From Paragordius varius (Eukaryota > Nematomorpha), in contig OZ176058.1 in assembly GCA_964247055.1 (NCBI GenBank), positions 1,984,001 to 2,048,000 of the forward strand: a stretch of DNA of 64,000 bases, written 5' to 3'. Position 1 is the first letter of the stretch; every line of letters starts with the position of its first letter. This document shows positions 24,208 to 38,200 of the stretch, one piece after another. The notes below the pieces were generated by a model. The model was not told the origin of the DNA, made no database searches, and saw only the letters and a list, made by a program, of their open reading frames with translations. The translations under genes and the position numbers were made by a program.

Positions 24208-24596
24208 TATATAGTTATTTCGAAATATAACTACAAAATAAAAATTTATTTAATTTAATAAAAACCGATTGAAATATATGGTTATTTAAATATCTAATAA
24301 AGGATTTGAACCTATTGGCGGAATATTTTTAAAACCTATCTAATTGCCATTATAATTATAGTTTTAAAAAGTTTCCGGATTTACAAACAAAGAAAAGTTT
24401 TATATTTTCGTGTGGGAATATATTTTGCGTTAACCAATAAAATTATTTTTTTAAAATACTACTTTGAAATTAATTTTTATTATACTTAAGAAATATTTCT
24501 TTATAATTTTAATATGCTTAAAATATATTTTTTATAAAAATAAGTAATATTATGGTTAGATTGGTTCAGAGAGTCTAAATCGAATCAAGTTTATAT

Positions 24597-24811
24597 ATAC
24601 CATTAACAGTTTAAATTCACCCATGAACAATTACCCTCAAATAAATTATGTGTTTTTTTGTTAAAAAGTACCTATATTTTGTATTATTTTTAAAATATGA
24701 AATTATGTTAAAAATTAATATAATGATAAAAAAATAATAAACTATGTCGTAAAAATATATTTTATATTAATAATGCGTTTAAAAGGGTAAATTTTAATTG
24801 TAAATGATATA
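24597..24811. mobile_element. MITE family B, short copy
   Basis: TATACCATTAACAGTTTAAA left, TTTTAATTGTAAATGATATA right. Only one arm unit on each side. Confidence 0.75.
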
Positions 24812-24985
24812 TATTAACAAATTTAATCATAAATTTATTAAATATTAAATTTATTAAACAAATAAATTTATTACAAATATCCTATTTAATTGTTTGATTG
24901 CATATGCGAATTGTGGTGCATAGTTATTGCATATTATTAGATTGAATACTGTTATATAAAATAGATTATATAAAAAATTAATTTA

Positions 24986-25247
24986 CAGTGAAAATTGAAA
25001 TAGTATACAGACAAATGGTAAAAGGTATAAAGACAAATTTCATTTTCAAAAAAAAGGCAACTCCGTAAAATTTAAAATTTTTTAAATATAAATCATGTGA
25101 TTATATTATCAAATAGGTGATTAACTTAACAAATTTTAATTTATAGTTTATTAGAAAAATCAAGGTTTTAAAAAGTATGGTTGTCTTTTGTGAAAAATAT
25201 TCTTAAGTTTTTATACCTTTTATCTGTATATTTCGCCATTTTTACTG
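24986..25247. mobile_element. MITE family A copy, TA-flanked
   Basis: CAGTGAAAATTGAAATAGTA to TTTCGCCATTTTTACTG. Lies 144 bases beyond the stop of the transglutaminase gene. Confidence 0.85.
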
Positions 25248-25391
25248 TAATAATATATAGTTATAAATAAATCATATATATATAGGTTAGCAATAAATTC
25301 CAAGAAGAAAGATTTAAACAATTTTGAAAATTTATAAACGAATATTATTTTTTTAGAACTTTTTCAAAAAATTTTATTAAATTTGCGCAAA

Positions 25392-25533
25392 TCAACTGAT
25401 CACTTGAATATGGAGATAGCCTTCGATATCAGTCAACTCTTTAAAGACAAAACTTATCAAAATAGTTTTATTTCCCGTTTCTTTGGGGGTTAAATTTGCT
25501 TCTAACTGGGCTAATTTTTGAGCTGGTATATCT
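25392..25533 (-). CDS. Transglutaminase coding exon 17 (terminal)
   Basis: Residues 785-831: [38 protein letters not shown], then TGA at 25392-25394. An AATAAA on this strand lies at 25378-25373, close behind the stop. Confidence 0.94.
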
Positions 25534-28500
25534 CTAAAATATAAGAATTAAAAAAGGTTGAAAAATTATACGGATGTAAAATTATATACACCCTTTTTAT
25601 ATAAAATAGAAGTATTTATACATTTATTCCATAATTTAGGCTAAATAATTACCTATCTACCTCTATTCTTAAAATATTTATCATATTTTATATATGGTTT
25701 TTCCTATTATCAAATTAATTTTATTAACCGAAATATTTTAAATCAAAATATAGTTTCAAATTATTGCTAATTTTTGAGCTGGTATATCTCTAAAATATTA
25801 GGAATTTAAAAATGGTTGAAAAATTATAAGGACAAAATGTAAAATTATAAACACCCTTTTTATAAAATACTTTTAAAATATTAGGAATTTAAAAATGGTT
25901 GAAATTATACGGACAAAATGTAAAATTATATACAACCTTTTTATATAAAACTTTTAAAATAGTAAGAATTTATACATATTCCATAATTTAGGCTAAATAA
26001 TTACCTTTATTCCAAATTATTTATCATATTTTATACAAGGTTAAAAATAAATCTTATTAAACTAAATATGATAAATCAAAATATAGTTTCAAATAATTGC
26101 TTTTTGAGCTGGTATATCTCTAAAATATAAGAATTTGAAGAAATTATACGGACAAAATGTAAAATTATATGCACCATTTTTTATATAAACTTTTAGTTTA
26201 GGTTTAAATATAATCTCATAATTTAGGCTAAATAATTACCAATTCTTAATTATTTACATATTTTATACAAGGTTAAAAATAAATCTTATTAAACTAAATA
26301 TTTTAAATCAAAATATAGTTTCAAATTATTGCTAATTTTTGAGCTGGTATATCTCTAAAATATTAGGAATTTAAAAATGGTTGAAATTATACGGACAAAA
26401 TAAAAAATTTTTTACATACTTTTTATATAAAACTTTTAGAATAGTTTAAGTAATTATACATTTATTCCATAATTTAGGTTAAAAATTATCATAATCTTAA
26501 AATATTTTTCATATTTTATACAAGGTTAAAATAAATCTTACCAAACTAAATATAATAAATCAAAATATAGTTTCAAATTTTTGCTAATTTTTGAGCTGGT
26601 ATATCTCTAAAATATAAGAATTCAAAAATTGAAGAAATTATACGGACAAAATGTAAAATTATATACACCCTTTCATAAAATAGTTTAGGTATTATACATT
26701 AATCTCATAATTTAGGCTAAATATTAGCCACCTCTATTCTTAAAATATTTATCATATTTTATATAAGGTTAAAAATAAATCTTACTAAACTAATTAAATC
26801 AAAATATAGTTTTAAATTATTTTGAGTTTATGATAAATATTCCAAAATAGTAAGAATTAAAAAATGGTTGAAAAATTATACGGACAAAATGTAAAATTTT
26901 TACACCCTTTTTATAAAACTTTTAAAATAGTTCAAATTTATAATTTTAATTTAGGCTAAATATTACCTACCTATATTTTTAAAATATTTATAATATTTTA
27001 ATGATTTTTTTATTAACAAATTAATCTTATAAGAAATATATTAAATCAATATATAGTTTCAAATTATTGATAAGTATATGATTTATCTCTAAAATATTAA
27101 GAATTTAAAAATCTAAGAAATTATATGGACAAAATGTAATACACACTTTTTATATAAAAATTTTAAAATATAAGTATGATCTCATAATTTATACTAAATA
27201 TTTACCTACCTACCTCTATTCTTAAAAAAATTATCATATTTTATATACAGTTTTTACTATTAAGAAATAAATCTTACTATACTAAATATATTAAATCAAA
27301 ATATAGTTTCAAATTATTGAAAAATTTATGATAAATTTCAAAATATTAGGAAATTAAAAATTGAAGAAATTATACGGACAAAATGTAAAATTTTATACAC
27401 ACTTTTTATATAAAACTTTTAAAAAAGTTTAATTTTAAGTTAAATTTATTCCATAATTTAGGCTAAATAATTAACTATATTCTTAAAATATTTATCATAT
27501 TTTAAACATGGTTTTTCCTGTTAACACATTAATATTATTAAAAATATTTAGAATCAATATATAGGCTCAAATTATTGATGAGTATATGATTTACTAAAAT
27601 ATTAAGAATTTCAAAATGGTTAAAATTATACGGACAAAATGTAAAAATTTTTACATAGTTTTTATAAAATAGTTTAAGTATTTATACTTTTATTCCATTA
27701 TTTAGGCTAAATTATTACCTTTATTCTTAAAATATTTATCATATTTTATATAAGGTAAAAATAAATTTTAATAATCGAAATATATTAAATTAAAATATAG
27801 TTTCAAATTAATGATGAATTTATGATAAATATTCTAAAATAGTAAGAATTTAAAAAATGGTTGAAATTATACGGACAAAATGTAGAATTATATGCACCCT
27901 TAAAACTTTCAAAATAGTTTAATTATTTCATTTTCTCATAATTTAGGGTAAATAATTACCTTTATTCTTAAAATATTTATCATATTTTATACATGGTTAA
28001 AAATAAATCTTATAAATATTTAAAATTAAAATATAGTTTCAATTTATTGATGAGTATATGATTTATTTCCAAAATATAACACTTCAAGATTAATTTCCTT
28101 AAATATAAAATTTATAAATCTTTTATCATATGCCTGATTTTTGAAGAAACCATAATTTTTTAACCAAAAAATTTCATTTCAAAATATTTTTTAAAGTATA
28201 ATATTAAAAAACCTGCTTGGAATTTCTTTGGGTTTTTTAAGGCCTGGCCCTTCAATAACCCATTTGGCCTGAGTTAAGGGAACATTCAAAGGATTCATAA
28301 ACGATGCAATAACTTTACAAGCTTTTTGATATTGCAATGGTGTAGGTGTGACCTGCGCATATAAAATAAGATTTAATTTTTAAATTAAAATATTATATAT
28401 ATATATATTAAATTTTTTTATATATAGTTAAAAACTAAAATCTAATTTCTTTTTTTGTAAAAACATTAAAATCAAACCTCATTTAATTCTATTTAATTAT

Positions 28501-31500
28501 CCTTTATCGTTATCATACGGATTTTAACAACTGTTATTACAAAACATAACCAATTTACCATTACATACTAAAAGTTGTTTTGTTAATATACAGTAGCATA
28601 TGGCATAAAATATATTGTCCATAAAAGAATAATGTTTTTTTAAAAAAACAAGAGTATAGATATGTATATATACCATTTACAGTTCAAATTCACCCTTAAA
28701 CAATCAAATTCACCCTTGAACAATTCAAATTCACCCTTGAACAATTCAAATTCACCCTTGAACAATTCAAATTCACCTTCGAACAATTCAAATTCACCCT
28801 AAAATAAATTGTGTTTTTTAAGATTATATATAAAAAAAAATTTTGTATGTAATCAAAATAATACTGAAAAAATAATAAACTTTGCCATAAAAATATATTT
28901 GATTTTAATGATGAGTTATATTAGACCGAAGTTTCGTAATTTATTTTTAGGGTGAATTTGAATTGTTCAAGGGTGAATTTGAATTGTTTAAGTGTGAATT
29001 TGAACTGTAAATGGTATATAAAAAAGCTTGTGTTTTTAAAAAAACATTTTTTTATTCTTTCTTTTATGGACTAATAATGATTTAAGTCATACGCTACTGT
29101 ACACCGGGTATGTTCTTTAAAACGTTAATGTTGATATTACAATCAAGAAATTTTATCACTTAACAACACAATTTAGATCAAAAATAAGTTAATTTATTCT
29201 AATTTTACATCTGTATGATGACATTTATCATGTAAAATAATTAATAAAACAAAATATTAACAAATTAGTTTATTGATATCCATCGATATCTAGCGAGCTT
29301 TACAAAACTCAAAATATAATATTCTGCAACATAATAAACTTACACAATGCTATATTATTTAATATAGGTCCCCTGCTTTTTCCAAAGCAATTTCTTAAAC
29401 GAAAAACTTATGAGAATGTTGATAATGAGTCAATATTAAAAATTTGCAATCTTTGGCTTTTTAGGTGCATTATAGAAATTTATATTTTTTTGAAAAAATT
29501 TAAATATACCATTTACAGTTTAAATTCACCCTTAAACAATTCAAATTCACCCTTGAACAATTCAAATTCACCCTCGAACAATTCAAATTCACCCTAAAAT
29601 AAATTATGTTTTTAAAATTATATATTACCTATACTTTTTTATATTTTAAAAAAAGAAATTGTAGGTAATCAAAATAATACTGAAAAAATTATAAACCTTT
29701 CCATAAAAATATATTTTATTTTAATAATGAGTTATATTAGACCGAAATTTCATAATTTATTTTTAGGGTGAATTTGAATTGTTCGAGGGTGAATTTGAAT
29801 TGTTCAAGGGTGAATTTGAATTGTTTAAGGATGAATTTAAATGATATATAAATGAAAAAATGGTCAGTTAAAAACTTAAAAAATCACACCTTTATTTGAA
29901 TCACTGGCATATCAATCACAAAATCATCTGTGATTGAAAATATTTGATTGGTTTCAGTCACGTTGGCTATGCAGGTCACGTGCATATTGCAGCCATCTTT
30001 AATGGCTTCCATATAATCCTCCAATTTTGCCAACAAATAAAGTTTTTTTGCTAAAAAAGTAAATTAATTTTTGAAAATATATTTTAAAATTTGTTTCAAC
30101 TTTTTTAAATCTAAATAATTTTTTAGAATACACTAAATATATTACAGTAAAAATTTATGAAATGTTTTATATTTAAACTAATTATTTAATGCACGAATAA
30201 CCCAATTTATTCATTTTCAATTTTTAAGATATAGAATTATTCGATTGTATTAAACTTCATGTTAAAAATGTGTTCACTAAAAAATAAATTCTTAAACTTT
30301 GATTTCTAAAAATCAGTTTTATATATAGATACTTTTATGTAAGATATCTCCTTTAATGTAACATTTATATATTAGATAAAATCATAAAAATTATAAGCAT
30401 TAAAAACCTAAAGTTTTTTTATACTTTGTAAAAAAGCTTTAAATTTTTTTTGAATTTTTGGCTTAGATATCTCCTTTATGTGCACAATTTAATTTTTAAT
30501 AGAAGATAAGATTGCCCCTAAAATTCCCAAGATAATTGGGGTATAATAAGTATCGAAGTTTAAATAAATTCATTTATTTTTTCCATTTTTTTGAAACCCA
30601 AAAAATTATCAAACATTAAAATTATAAAACTTTTAAAGTTTTAAAACTTTTGAATAAAATTATTTTTTATTACTTTATTTTGGTTTAAAGATATCTCCTT
30701 TAATGTAAAGTGGTGATTTTATTTTTTCGTGCAGAACGCCTGCATAAAAAATGAATCCAATTACAAAAAAAATAGATTTGGATAGTTTAAATTTTAAACA
30801 ATTGTTGATTTTAAAATCATATTTAAAAACCAAAAACTTTTTCGTAAATAATTTCTTTGAAAATAACCTATTAGGTTGGAGAACATTCCATATGCTATTT
30901 TTAAAGCAAATTTTTAGCATTTAATAGTTTTTTTTATAATTTTTACATTTTTTAAAGACGTTTTTTCCTAACATAAACTGAAAAGGGACAATGAGATATA
31001 ATTTTTTGAAATTTTAGTATTATCTATCTTGTTAATAAAAAACTAGATAAAGTTTTTGGCTAATTTGAACTTTTTAAGTTTATTACAAATTTTTTAATTT
31101 ATCTTCAAACTTTCTTTGGGTTGGAGGGTATCTCCTTCAATGTGATGCGATTTAATCTTTTAATTAAAGCAGATTTTTTATCATGTGTATATAATTATCT
31201 ATAGTAAGATTATTTAACTAAACAGTTTTACATCCTTAAAATTTTATATTCTTCTTATATCATTGTAATTACCAAAATTTTCAACTTAAACGCAACATTT
31301 CGAAAATTTTTAAATATTTTAGATTTTTAAAAACTTTTTTTTAAATACAATTTTCAAACTTTCTTTGGGTTGGAGGGTATCTCCTTCAATGTGATGCGAT
31401 TTGATTTTTTGATTAGAGTAGATTTTTTATTATGTATTTAAAATTTATAACCTTAATATTTTCATATTAAAATAATCGCCAAAATTATCAAGCATATATA

Positions 31501-32224
31501 TATTAAACTCAACATTTCGAAAATTTTAGAAAACTTTAAAAGTAACAATACTTTTTAATAACTTTTTTTTAAATTCAAAAATTTCAAACTTTCTTTGGGT
31601 TGGAGGGTATCTCCTTCAATGTGATGCGATTTGATTTTTTCATGAAGTACGCCTGTATAAAAGATTGCATATAGGTGTAACGTTGCAGTTATTGTACGCA
31701 CATCAGAGCTTTTATTAGTTATAGTTAGGGTGATTGAAATATCTTCACCAAGGGGTACCTTTTTAAATTTAATAATTTTATAAATATATTGAAAATATGT
31801 GATATTTAATTTATATAAGTTTCAGGAAATATGTGAAAAATATTTTTTTAAAAGTTTATTCCCTTTACAGCAGGGGTGTTTAACATAAATGGTATAATAT
31901 TAAAAAGATAATATATCATATATAAATATGTACAAAATGGAAAAATAAAATAACTTTCTTTTATCTGGGTATTGCGAATAGGGTGGGCGCGTGGGATTTT
32001 AACAAAAATTTATTATTTTATTTCAAAAAAATGGGTATTTAAAAAGTTTTTTAAATAATCCATAAAAAAATATTCAAAAAATTTAAAAATTACTTATGTT
32101 AAATCTTGTTATTCAAAAGGATATCCGATTTGATGCGTGAAAATAATTCAAGCAAATTAAACAAAAACCGTTATATAGTATTTTTAGTGTTTGTTAAAAT
32201 AATTTCAATTTTCACTTTAATTTT

Positions 32225-32263
<39 letters not shown>

Positions 32264-35200
32264 TTCACTTTTTATTTTTATAAAATCATATACAGAGGCG
32301 TAGCTAGAAAGGGGCGCTTTAACAAAAAAATATTATTATTTTGTTTTTCAAAAAAAGTGGTATTTAAAAAAGTTATTATTTTAAATAATATTAAAAAAAT
32401 CACACATTTATGAGTGATCATTCATGTCTACGGTTTAATTTTGAATTTTTTACAATTCAAGGCATAGAAGAGGGGTGCCAGAAATGCAAACTATGCCTTT
32501 ATAGGGTGAACTTTTTAGAAAATTTTGTTGCATATAAAATATCAATTTTACAGAGATTTTGTGGGCATATGGCATATTTTTAAAAAAAAATTACAATAAA
32601 AATTTATACGGACAAATCTTGATAATATAAGGACAAATATTTTGTAAAAAAAGACAACTATACTTTTTAATAATTATTTCATATAATTATTAAATTACAA
32701 AGTATAATATCAAAAGGTCAATTGGTAACACAAACAATTATCTATTTTACGATTGGATTCAAATGTTTTTTAAAGAAATAAATTAAGGCTTAAAAAAGTA
32801 TGAGGTTGTGTTTTGAAAAAAAATTGTCTTTATATTTTTACATTTTGTCCGTATAATTTTATTTTTTACTGTATTTCTAATTTTTTCGCGGGCTTCATGT
32901 TGTTTTTAATAATTAATATGATGGGTTTTCCTATAAGAATAATGTTTATTAACGTAAAAATCATTCTATAAGAATGTTAGTCTTACTCTATAATTTTAGT
33001 TTTTTCTATGATATATCAAAAGTAAAAGTTTTTAATTAAAATTATTATATAAAAAACAATAAATAAGGTCAAAAAATGGGTTTCTACATATAGTTATGTA
33101 AAAAATATTAAACTTTTACTTTTTATTTTGTCTCTTGATAATTTTTTACCTAAAAACAATCAAAACAAGTAATTCAAATTGGGTATCCTTATTCTTGGAA
33201 CCGTATATAAAAAATCGATCAAAAATTATACAAATATCGTTTTTTACACAATATTTTTAGCTATTGTTACAAAAATTTTAATTTATACTGTAATTTTTGT
33301 TTTTAAATCTATATATATGTATATATATATATAAAAATGTTATTTGACTTTTTTACTCAAATATTGAAAAAAATACTGATGTTAGATCTTGCAATTCAAA
33401 TTGGATATCCTTATTCTAGAAACCGTAAATAAAAAATGAATCAAAAATTATACAATATCGTTTTTATACAGTATTTTCATCATTTCATAAAATAATTATT
33501 TTTACTGTGTATTTGTTTTTAAATATATAAAATGTTATTTGACATTTTTTTATAATTTACTCAAAAATTGAAAAAAACTACTGAGGTCAAATCTTGCAAT
33601 TCAAATTGGATATCCTTCTTGGAACCGTATTAAAAATCAATCGAAAAAATTATAAAATATCGTTTTGTATACAGTTTAGTTTATGTTTATATAACCTTAA
33701 CTTTTGTTTTTAAATAAATATATATAAAATGTTATTTGACTTTATATAATTTTTATTGTTAATTTAAAATTACTGAGGTTAAATCTAGCAATTCAAATTG
33801 GATATCCTTGTTTTTTGAACCATATCCCGTTAAATTAATCAAAAATTATACATATATCGTTTTTCATACAATAATTTTAGCTTTATGTTAAAATAATTTC
33901 AATTTTAGCTATTATATCTGTTTTTAAATGTAGAAAAAAGTTATTTGTCTTTTTTATTTTTGTAATTTCATCTAAATTTAAGAAATTACTAAATCTTGTT
34001 ATTCAAAACGGATATTTTTACATTTAAACCATATTGAAAAATTAATCAAGTAAAAATTATACAAATATCGTTTTTACTGTATTTTTAGCTTTTGTTAAAA
34101 TAATTTTAGTTTTTACTGTAATTTTTATTTTTAAATATATATATAAATGTTATTTGACTTTTTTTAGTAATCTATACCCAAAAATTGAAAAAATAGAGGT
34201 TAGTTGCAATTCAAATTGGATATCTTTATTCTTGAATTGTATTAAAAATCAATCGAAAATCAAACAATTATCATTTAAACAGTATAAACTTTTCTTAAAA
34301 TAATTTCAATTTTGGCTCTAATTTTTGTTTTTAAATATTAAAAAAAAATGTTTTTAGACTTTTTTAGAAAAAATTACTGATGTTAGATCTTGTAATTCAA
34401 ATTGGATATCCTTGTTTTTCGAACCGTAACCCGTTAAATTAAGAACAGGTGAATTTGCGACATTTAGCGCTTTAAGGACTGAAGCTTTATTTTCTGCGGT
34501 TTCTATGGGTTTGCAAAAGTTATTAAATTGAAAATTTGTTACAAAAGCAAATATATGTTTCTAAAAATTAAAATATATTATTGTATTATTAAATTTGATT
34601 AGATTTATCTGATATTAGCAAGCTTAAAAATTTTTAAATGTAATTATAGCTACCGTTTAATTTATCTATGATATGTAATGTATATTATATTTAATTTCAG
34701 ATATAATATTTGTTGAAAACGATTATTTTAAGAATCTTACTTTTTTCAAATAGTAATTTAATAGACACCAAAAAAGGTATATATATATATAATATACAGT
34801 ATAAATCAAAATTATACGGACAAAACTTAAAAATACAGAGACAAATATTTTTATCTAAAAGACAACCATACTTTTTTTAAACTTTAATTTTTCCTACATA
34901 AACTACTTGATTACATTTTTGAATGATTAATTGAGTGCATCAATAATTTACATATCTAATCTCTATTTTGCAACTCAAAACTAGAATTAATATATGAATA
35001 GTTTAAGTTTAAAAAATTATGGTTGTCTTTTGGAAAAAAATATTTTTTATATTTTAACGTTTTGTCCGTATAATTTCAATTTTACTGTGTATTATATCTA
35101 GCAGCCAATAGTTTCGCATTAAATACTTTTTAAGATTTATTTTCTGAATATTTCTTTCTAAATATTTGAGCAAATTTTGAAAATAAAATTCTAGGTTTTG

Positions 35201-38200
35201 AAAAATTTATTTAAAATAAAAAAATAGTTTTGGAAAAAAAGGATTTAACTTTCAGGAGCTTTGTAATGTTCAGTAATATCTAATCTGTCATCATCAAGAT
35301 TAGAGGTTGAATTCGGTTTAGTACAACTTATACATTGGCCCACACTATTAAATAATTTATAAAAATTTTAATAAATATCATCAAAAATTTAAAAATATAT
35401 TAAAAATTAATATAATAAAAGCATAAATATATTATTTTAACAAACATAACTAATCAATTTATATAAAATTATAATTTAATATTATATTAAAAAATTAATT
35501 TTTTAAAGTAAATAACATAAAATATTCAACGATTAAGCAATATACTACTATTCAATAAATATTAGAATAAATACAATTTTAAACAAATTATGATAATCTA
35601 AACATATATATATATATATATATATATATAACCCAAAAATATCTATATATAACTTTTTCAACACTTTAGATTTATATCCCAGAGCTATTTAAAATTCGAT
35701 TTTAAAAAGTATTTAACACTTGGATACAACACATTCATTTTAGTCCTTCGGCTCAAATCGGGGTAGTTAAATACCCCAAGCCTAGAATAAATACAATTTT
35801 AAACAAATTATGATAATCTAAACATATATATATATATATATATATATATAACCCAAAAATATCTATATATAACTATCTTAAAACTTTGAAAATCTCAAAT
35901 TTAAATTAATTTCAAAGATAAAAATCAAAAATTAATTATTTACTGATTTTCATCTTTTCCTTGGAAAAGAGAATACTTCGTTCTCAATTTAACAAAACAA
36001 AAATTAACTTTTCAAAACCAAAAAAGTTGTAAAATATATTTACTCATCTCAAAAATAAAATTTAATTCCAATATATTTCGGAAATATCTCAAAAATTTTT
36101 AAAAATTTTAAAATTAATACAATATCAAATATTAATTATAAAAATTAACTTTTTACCACTAAAAAAGTTAATATATTTACTCATTTCCAAAAATTTAATT
36201 CCAATATATTTGAGAAATATCTCAAAAATTTTAAAATTAATTCAAAATCAAATATAAATAACTGATTTTCATCTTTTCCTAAGAATAGGGGTTCCTTCGT
36301 TTCCGATTTGATATAACAAAAATTTTAAAATCAAAAAAGTTTAAAAATATATATTCTAAATTTCAAAAATAAAATTTAATTCCAATATATTTCGGGAATA
36401 TCTCAGAAAATTTCAAAATTTAAATTAATTCAAAATCAAAATATAAAATGTAACTGATTTTCATCTTTTCCTAGGAATAAGGGTTACTTCGTTCCCGATT
36501 TGACAAAACAAAAATTAATTTTTCAAACCAAAAAGTTTAAAATATACATTTTAAATTTCGAAAATCAAATTTATTCCAATATATTTGAGAAATATCTCAA
36601 AAATTTTCAAAATTAATTCAAAATCAAATATTAATTATAAAAATTAACTCTCTACAACCAAAAAAGTTTAAAAATATACATTCTAAATTTCAAAAAAAAA
36701 ATTTAATTTCAATATATTTAGTAAATATCTCAAAAAATTTTAAAACCAAATATAAAATATAACTGATTTTCATCTTTTCCTAGGAATAGGGGTTCCTTCG
36801 TTTCCGATTTGATATAACAAAAATTTTAAAATCAAAAAAGTTTAAAAATATATTTTCTCTAAAAAATCAAATTTAAATCCAATATATTTCGGAAATAAAT
36901 ATAAATTTATTTTAAAGATAAAAACTCAAATTAAAAACTAATTTTTTGTCCTAGAAAAAGGGAATACTTCGTTCCCGATTTGACAAAACAAAAATTAACT
37001 CTCTACAACCAAAAAATTTTAAAAATATACATTCTAATTCTCAAAAATAAAATTTAATTCCAATATATTTCGGAAATATCTTAAAAAACTCAAAAATTTT
37101 CAAATTTAATATAAAATCAAATATAAAATATAACTGATTTTCATCTTTTCCTAGGAAGAGGGGTTCCTTTGTTCCCGATTTGACCATCCACTCCAAGTAA
37201 TCGGCATTAACTTCAGCAAACACAAAAGCTGTATCATATTGGAGACCTACTTCACCATTCCGAATAGCTGTAACTGACACTGGGCCACATCGAAATAAAT
37301 CTGTGAGGAAATTTTGACAATAAAAATAAAAATAAAAAGTTAAAGATTAAAAAAAATGAATTTCTATAATAGTTTATTTTTCAGATGTTTTATGAAATTG
37401 AAATGAATAAAGACAGAATTATACTTATACAGAAATCTCCATAATTTTTGCTCTTTTTTATATATAATATCGTTTTAGGTTTCAAAATAGGGAATTATAA
37501 GATAGGTAAAAATATAAGCAAACATGGTTTTTTTTTACAAAATATTATTTCAAATATAAATTTTATAATTTTGTCATATTGTTAACCTACTTCACCATTT
37601 CTTATAGCAGTAACTGAAACTGGGCCACATCGAAATAAATCTGAGAGGAAATTTTTAATAAAGTTAAAAATAGATTTAAAGAATCTTTATAATAGTTTAT
37701 TTTCTTAGAAAGATGTTTCATGAAATTGAGTATAAATGAATAAAGATAGAATTTTACAGAGTTGTGAAAAATTATAATTTTATCATATTGTTAACCTACT
37801 TCACAATATCGAATAGTAGTTATAGAAACTGGGCCACATCTAAATAGGTCTGTGAGGAATATTTGACAATAGAAAGTTAAAAATTTAAAAAATTAAAAGA
37901 ATTATTTTTATAATAATTTATATTTTTAGAAATGGTCAACAGTTAGTCAACTACGAAAATATCCATAACTTTTTGATCTTTTTTATATATATCCTATAGT
38001 TTTAAGTTTCAAAATAGGGAATTGTAAGATAGGTTAAAATATAAGCAACCATGGTTTTATTTCAAACATTAATCCAACTATAATTTTTATTTAATAATTC
38101 ATAATTTCAAATAGCAATTACATAATCTGGCCCACATAATAAATCTGACAAAAATAAAATTTTAGATTATATGCAAAATTTTAAAGAGTTTTTCTTGAAG

